Positions 61,027 to 64,000 of a stretch of DNA of 64,000 nucleotides are shown here, piece after piece. Where the stretch lies: the NCBI RefSeq assembly GCF_045063725.1, contig NZ_CP173695.1; one strand, given 5' to 3'. The notes beneath the pieces were generated by a model, which did not search any database, had not been told where the DNA came from, and saw nothing but the letters and a program-made list of their open reading frames with translations. Each line of letters begins with the position of its first letter. The stretch's first letter is position 1. Both the position numbers and the translations under genes were made by a program. Source of the stretch: Sellimonas catena (GTDB lineage: Bacteria > Bacillota > Clostridia > Lachnospirales > Lachnospiraceae).

Positions 61027-61225
61027 ATTTTTCACCAAGATTAACAATCGTACCGTCTTTTTCTTTGATTGAAATATTGTTCAGCTGTCCTCTGAGATTT
61101 TCACGAAATGATTCGATGTATTCCTGACGCAGAATTTTCTGCTCTTTCTTCTCCTCCTCAGTCAGCCCCTCTGCTTTTGACTTATGGTATAGCTCATTAA
61201 TTCTTCTGATTTTTTCTTCTTTCAT
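60992..61225 (-). CDS. DUF896 (YnzC-type) protein
   Basis: The 77-residue helical protein has the family marks KIRRINELYHKSKAEGLTEE, EKKEQKILRQEYIESFRENL and QLNNISI. In Bacillus YnzC is linked to the SOS response without a known mechanism. It overlaps the cyclo-ligase start, so both are translated together. GGGAAAGG precedes the ATG. Confidence 0.92.
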   Translation of the reverse strand: MKEEKIRRINELYHKSKAEGLTEEEKKEQKILRQEYIESFRENLRGQLNNISIKEKDGTIVNLGEKYGKKRNQKKGS

Positions 61226-61243
61226 CTTTTTGTACCTTTCCCG

Positions 61244-61627
61244 TCAACTGGAGTAATTTTCCAGAAATCCGTACAGTTTTTCCACTGTCCGGATTTCCTT
61301 TCCCTCCTGAATTTCCTGCCTGATATCTTCAGGCAGATCTTCTACAACAATATTGGTATATTCATAAATCGTTTCTTTATCTGATCTATATACGGCGACA
61401 AATCCGTTCAGATCCATAAGGTAAAAAACTTCCCCTTTACTGACATCACCTTCCGCCGTTACGGCGTCCTCCTCTTCTTCTTTTACAGATTTCATGATTT
61501 CCTGTTTCAGTCTTGCTTCCTCTTCTGCCTGTCTTTTTGAATACTGAAAGCTGAACTGATAGGCCGCGCCGATCAGCGCAACGCAGCCGAGAAAAAGGAC
61601 GAAAAGTCCGATACTGTATTTTTTCAT
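61244..61627 (-). CDS. BofC-like C-terminal domain protein
   Basis: The 127-residue protein has one N-terminal membrane helix (YSIGLFVLFLGCVALIGAAY) followed by a charged coiled segment. Its end (GEVFYLMDLNGFVAVYRSDK, IVVEDLPEDIRQEI, LYGFLENYSS) resembles the C-terminal domain of BofC. BofC of Bacillus controls a sporulation checkpoint, but short membrane-bound relatives are common in clostridia and their role is unknown. AAAGGAG precedes the ATG. Confidence 0.75.
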   Translation of the reverse strand: MKKYSIGLFVLFLGCVALIGAAYQFSFQYSKRQAEEEARLKQEIMKSVKEEEEDAVTAEGDVSKGEVFYLMDLNGFVAVYRSDKETIYEYTNIVVEDLPEDIRQEIQEGKEIRTVEKLYGFLENYSS

Positions 61628-61673
61628 AGAAGCACACTCCTTTTTTATACAGTATCTGCCTTCTCACTGAAAT

Positions 61674-62486
61674 TTATACAAGTTTTCCCAGAAGACGTTC
61701 AAACGGAAGTCCTGCGCGTTCTTCGCCCGCTTCCACTGCTTTCGCCCTTAAGCAGTCCGCAACAAATGCATGGGCCTTCCGCGCAGAAGCCTCAAGCGAA
61801 ACGCCGCCAAGAAGAGCTCCGCATAGTACCGCGTCAAACAGATCCCCGGTACCATGAGAATGATACGGAATCTCCGGTTCTTTGCAGATTTTCATGTTAT
61901 TTCCTTCCAGAACCGCCATGCCGATCTCATCTTCTCTTGCTTTTGTTCCGGTAATGACACCGTCTTTCATTCCCATTTTTCGAAGTTTCTCCACAACTTT
62001 TCCCAGTCCTTCTTCCGATTGACATTCGGAATAGGGAATTCCGCTCAAAAAGGCCGCTTCCGTCAGATTCGGAAGCAGAAGATCCGCTTTCCCAAGAAGG
62101 GGAAGCAGGGCTTCCTTATATGTTTCATCAAAATTAGAATAATATTTTCCGTGATCCCCCATAATCGGATCCAGAATCACCAACGGCCTGCAATCCATCT
62201 CCAGAAGTCCGGAAACAGTCTGTGCCATTTCCGTATTTCCCAGATACCCGACAAAAATACAGTCAAACCGGATCTGTTCTCTCCGAAAATGTTTAAGGCT
62301 TTCTTCCAGATACGTCCCCGGTACCGGAAGCATTTCCGGCCTGCCGAATCCTCCGGTATGGGTTGACAGCAGCATGGTCGGAAGCGGACATACCTCCATT
62401 CCCATAACACTTAAAACCGGAATCATATTCATCATGGCCGCTTTCCCAACCGAGCACAGATCATGGATCAATAACACTCGTTTCAT
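61674..62486 (-). CDS. Pyridoxamine/pyridoxal kinase
   Basis: The start at 62486 has AGAGGTG upstream. The 270-residue ribokinase-like enzyme has VLLIHDLCSVGKAAMMNMIP near the start, LVILDPIMGDHGKYYSNFDE, LLLPNLTEAAFLSGIPY, and the catalytic YHSHGTGDLFDAVLCGALLG with the anion hole and Asp. It phosphorylates B6 vitamers to the cofactor form. It is close to PdxY/PdxK. Confidence 0.88.
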   Translation of the reverse strand: MKRVLLIHDLCSVGKAAMMNMIPVLSVMGMEVCPLPTMLLSTHTGGFGRPEMLPVPGTYLEESLKHFRREQIRFDCIFVGYLGNTEMAQTVSGLLEMDCRPLVILDPIMGDHGKYYSNFDETYKEALLPLLGKADLLLPNLTEAAFLSGIPYSECQSEEGLGKVVEKLRKMGMKDGVITGTKAREDEIGMAVLEGNNMKICKEPEIPYHSHGTGDLFDAVLCGALLGGVSLEASARKAHAFVADCLRAKAVEAGEERAGLPFERLLGKLV

Positions 62487-62497
62487 CTCGTGCACCT

Positions 62498-64000
62498 CTA
62501 TTTTAACAAATGTGCTTTCTGCAGAACTGCCGCAATTTTCGCGCCCTTCGGAAGTGCAAGAATCTCCGCTTCTGTCAGTCCGCCGATTGCAAGGAGGCTG
62601 ACCGCATAGATGCAGACTCCAGCCACAATCGAAATGACCGTTGCAACAGCATCACTGATCACAAGAGCCAGTACAAACTGAAGTACGAAAACAACGACCC
62701 CCATAATGACAGCAGCTACTGCCGGGTATACAAAGGTCCGTTTCTTTTCCTGTACGTATCCGACCGCTTCCCGAAGATCATGTGAATTTAAGATGCACAT
62801 GGCAAGACCAAAGATCACCTTACTTGCAACAACTGCATAAATGCTCCAGTGGAAAAATACAAGCATGATAAACAGGGAAACAACATGAATCACAAGGGAA
62901 GTCGCCGCATTTTTCACCGGTGACATCATCTTGTTGACTCCCTGCAGCACTGCATTGGTCAGAGTAGATGCCGCATAGAAAATGATCGAAATTGCACCGA
63001 TCCGGAACAGATTTGCTGCCACTGTATTATCAATAGATCCCCAGATCAGATCCAGCATCGGCTTTGGTATTACGATAAACGCAACTGCACTTGGCACTGC
63101 AATCAGCATGGTTACGCGCATTGCCATCTCAATCTTCTGATGCATCTGCTCCCGGTTTCCGTTCTCGTATGCACGTACAAGCGGCGGTACAATCGATGAA
63201 CCGAGCGCATTAGCCATGAAAAGCGGCACGTTAAACAGCGTATAGTACTGTCCCAGACTTCCAAGCAGATCCGCGCAATGCTCCTCTGAAAATCCCTGTG
63301 CGGACATAATGCTGCTGAACATGGCGCTGTCAATCACATTCTGAATATTGTATACGGTAGAGCTTAAAATAACCGGTGCGATCGTAAGAATCAGCACTTT
63401 GAAAATAAATCCGAAGCTCTCCACCTCCACGGTTTTGTCCCGTCTGATTTTATTCCGCAGTTTTCCGCGATACGCATAGAAAATCAGCACAAGGAAAATC
63501 AGTGCGATCAATCCTCCGGCAATAACGCCAAGTGTAGCACCTGCAGCTGAAAAAGCCGGCCCGTAAAGATCATCTCTTTGCTCAGAGCCTACGGTTTTTC
63601 CGTACTGAAGCAGAATATATGCCCCGATAATACTGACAATCGCATGAACAACCTGCTCCAGAATCTGTGATACCGCTGTCGGCACCATGGATCCGCGCCC
63701 CTGGAAAAATCCTCTTAAAACTCCCATCACGGAGACAATGACAAGTCCAGGTGCCAGAACCCGGAGCGCGTAGGCACTCATGCTCATCTTCATAACCCCG
63801 CCTGCAAGAACATCTGCTCCAAAGAAAATAATCAGACTGACAACTCCACCTACCACTAATGTCAACAATAATGCCGATTTAAAAATCCGGAACGCATTTT
63901 TTTCCTGATTTTTGGAAAGCCTTGCGGAAACAAGTTTGGAAACCGCAAGCGGCATACTGTAGGATGTAAGAATCAGTGCAATACTGTAAATCTGATAAGC
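62498..64000 (-). CDS. SpoVB/MurJ-like lipid flippase (5' end cut off)
   Basis: The frame is open to the window edge, so the start is missing; 500 codons are present. The protein has many membrane helices and the marks GFFQGRGSMVPTAVSQILEQ, VHAIVSIIGAYILLQYG, and LQGVNKMMSPVKNAATSLVI. These match the SpoVB-like branch of the MOP exporter superfamily (polysaccharide or lipid-linked precursor flippases). It ends three bases after the codon region of the kinase gene upstream of it in map order, so the two are likely co-transcribed. The exact substrate is unknown. Confidence 0.88.
   Translation of the reverse strand, partial: AYQIYSIALILTSYSMPLAVSKLVSARLSKNQEKNAFRIFKSALLLTLVVGGVVSLIIFFGADVLAGGVMKMSMSAYALRVLAPGLVIVSVMGVLRGFFQGRGSMVPTAVSQILEQVVHAIVSIIGAYILLQYGKTVGSEQRDDLYGPAFSAAGATLGVIAGGLIALIFLVLIFYAYRGKLRNKIRRDKTVEVESFGFIFKVLILTIAPVILSSTVYNIQNVIDSAMFSSIMSAQGFSEEHCADLLGSLGQYYTLFNVPLFMANALGSSIVPPLVRAYENGNREQMHQKIEMAMRVTMLIAVPSAVAFIVIPKPMLDLIWGSIDNTVAANLFRIGAISIIFYAASTLTNAVLQGVNKMMSPVKNAATSLVIHVVSLFIMLVFFHWSIYAVVASKVIFGLAMCILNSHDLREAVGYVQEKKRTFVYPAVAAVIMGVVVFVLQFVLALVISDAVATVISIVAGVCIYAVSLLAIGGLTEAEILALPKGAKIAAVLQKAHLLK

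Noticed and set aside
1..64000. CRISPR arrays, tRNA and rRNA genes
   Set aside because: No regularly spaced repeats of 25-40 bases and no cloverleaf or rRNA-like stretches were seen while reading; a tRNAscan or covariance search was not possible.

Overview
The window looks like a chromosome segment of a low-GC, gut-type Firmicute, most likely a member of the Lachnospiraceae. The signs are AGGAGG-type ribosome sites, a run of miaB, mutS, mutL and miaA, a BaiN-type flavoprotein, DUF896, DUF4250 and BofC-like genes, a SpoVB-like flippase, and transposase families common in that group. No rRNA, tRNA or CRISPR array was seen. The species cannot be named from the sequence alone.

Layout. (1) 1-9.0 kb, minus strand: an exopolysaccharide regulatory block (Wzz-type protein cut by the window edge, Wzz-BY-kinase fusion, Ig-like membrane protein), a regulator with two DNA-binding domains, a response regulator, a LytS-like histidine kinase, a nucleotidyltransferase-like protein and an S24/S26 peptidase-like protein. 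(2) 9.0-15.3 kb: a mobile island with an ISLre2 element, an IS1182-type remnant, a HigB-HigA-SecB-like toxin-antitoxin-chaperone (TAC) operon, and an IS110-family element with a long structured 3' non-coding part. (3) 15.4-18.5 kb: a two-gene ABC exporter with a DUF6449-like permease. (4) 18.8-28.5 kb: integrase and IS256 remnants, a MoxR/DUF58 operon, an ISAs1 element sitting in that operon's terminator, an HTH/membrane-protein pair, and an IS200/IS605 element (small RHH-like gene, TnpA, TnpB, probable omega RNA) that has disrupted the membrane-protein gene.

(5) 28.5-40.4 kb, minus strand: a core operon miaB - membrane protein - mutS - mutL - miaA - methionine-gamma-lyase-like gene - two flavoproteins. 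(6) 40.5-49.0 kb: sugar acetyltransferase, AraC regulator, MarR/MATE pair, and a polyamine transport operon (cupin-XRE regulator, potA, potB, potC-potD fusion). (7) 49.2-55.1 kb: an AAA-ATPase/PD-(D/E)XK protein, small gene remnants, a large transglutaminase-like protein and cutC. (8) 55.2-60.0 kb: a five-gene surface or matrix operon (two TasA/camelysin-like proteins, a large adhesin, a membrane-anchored protein and a SipW-like signal peptidase). (9) 60.2-64.0 kb: housekeeping genes (DUF4250, 5-formyl-THF cyclo-ligase, DUF896, BofC-like, pyridoxamine kinase) and a SpoVB-like flippase cut by the window edge.

The most interesting items are the SecB-like TAC operon in a Gram-positive genome, the three-gene IS605 element whose long TnpB lacks zinc-ribbon cysteines and is followed by a structured RNA region, the two-ORF ISAs1 element with perfect ends, a hybrid promoter formed at the ISLre2 end, and the SipW/TasA-type matrix operon. 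All functions are inferred from sequence motifs read by eye; no database search was run.
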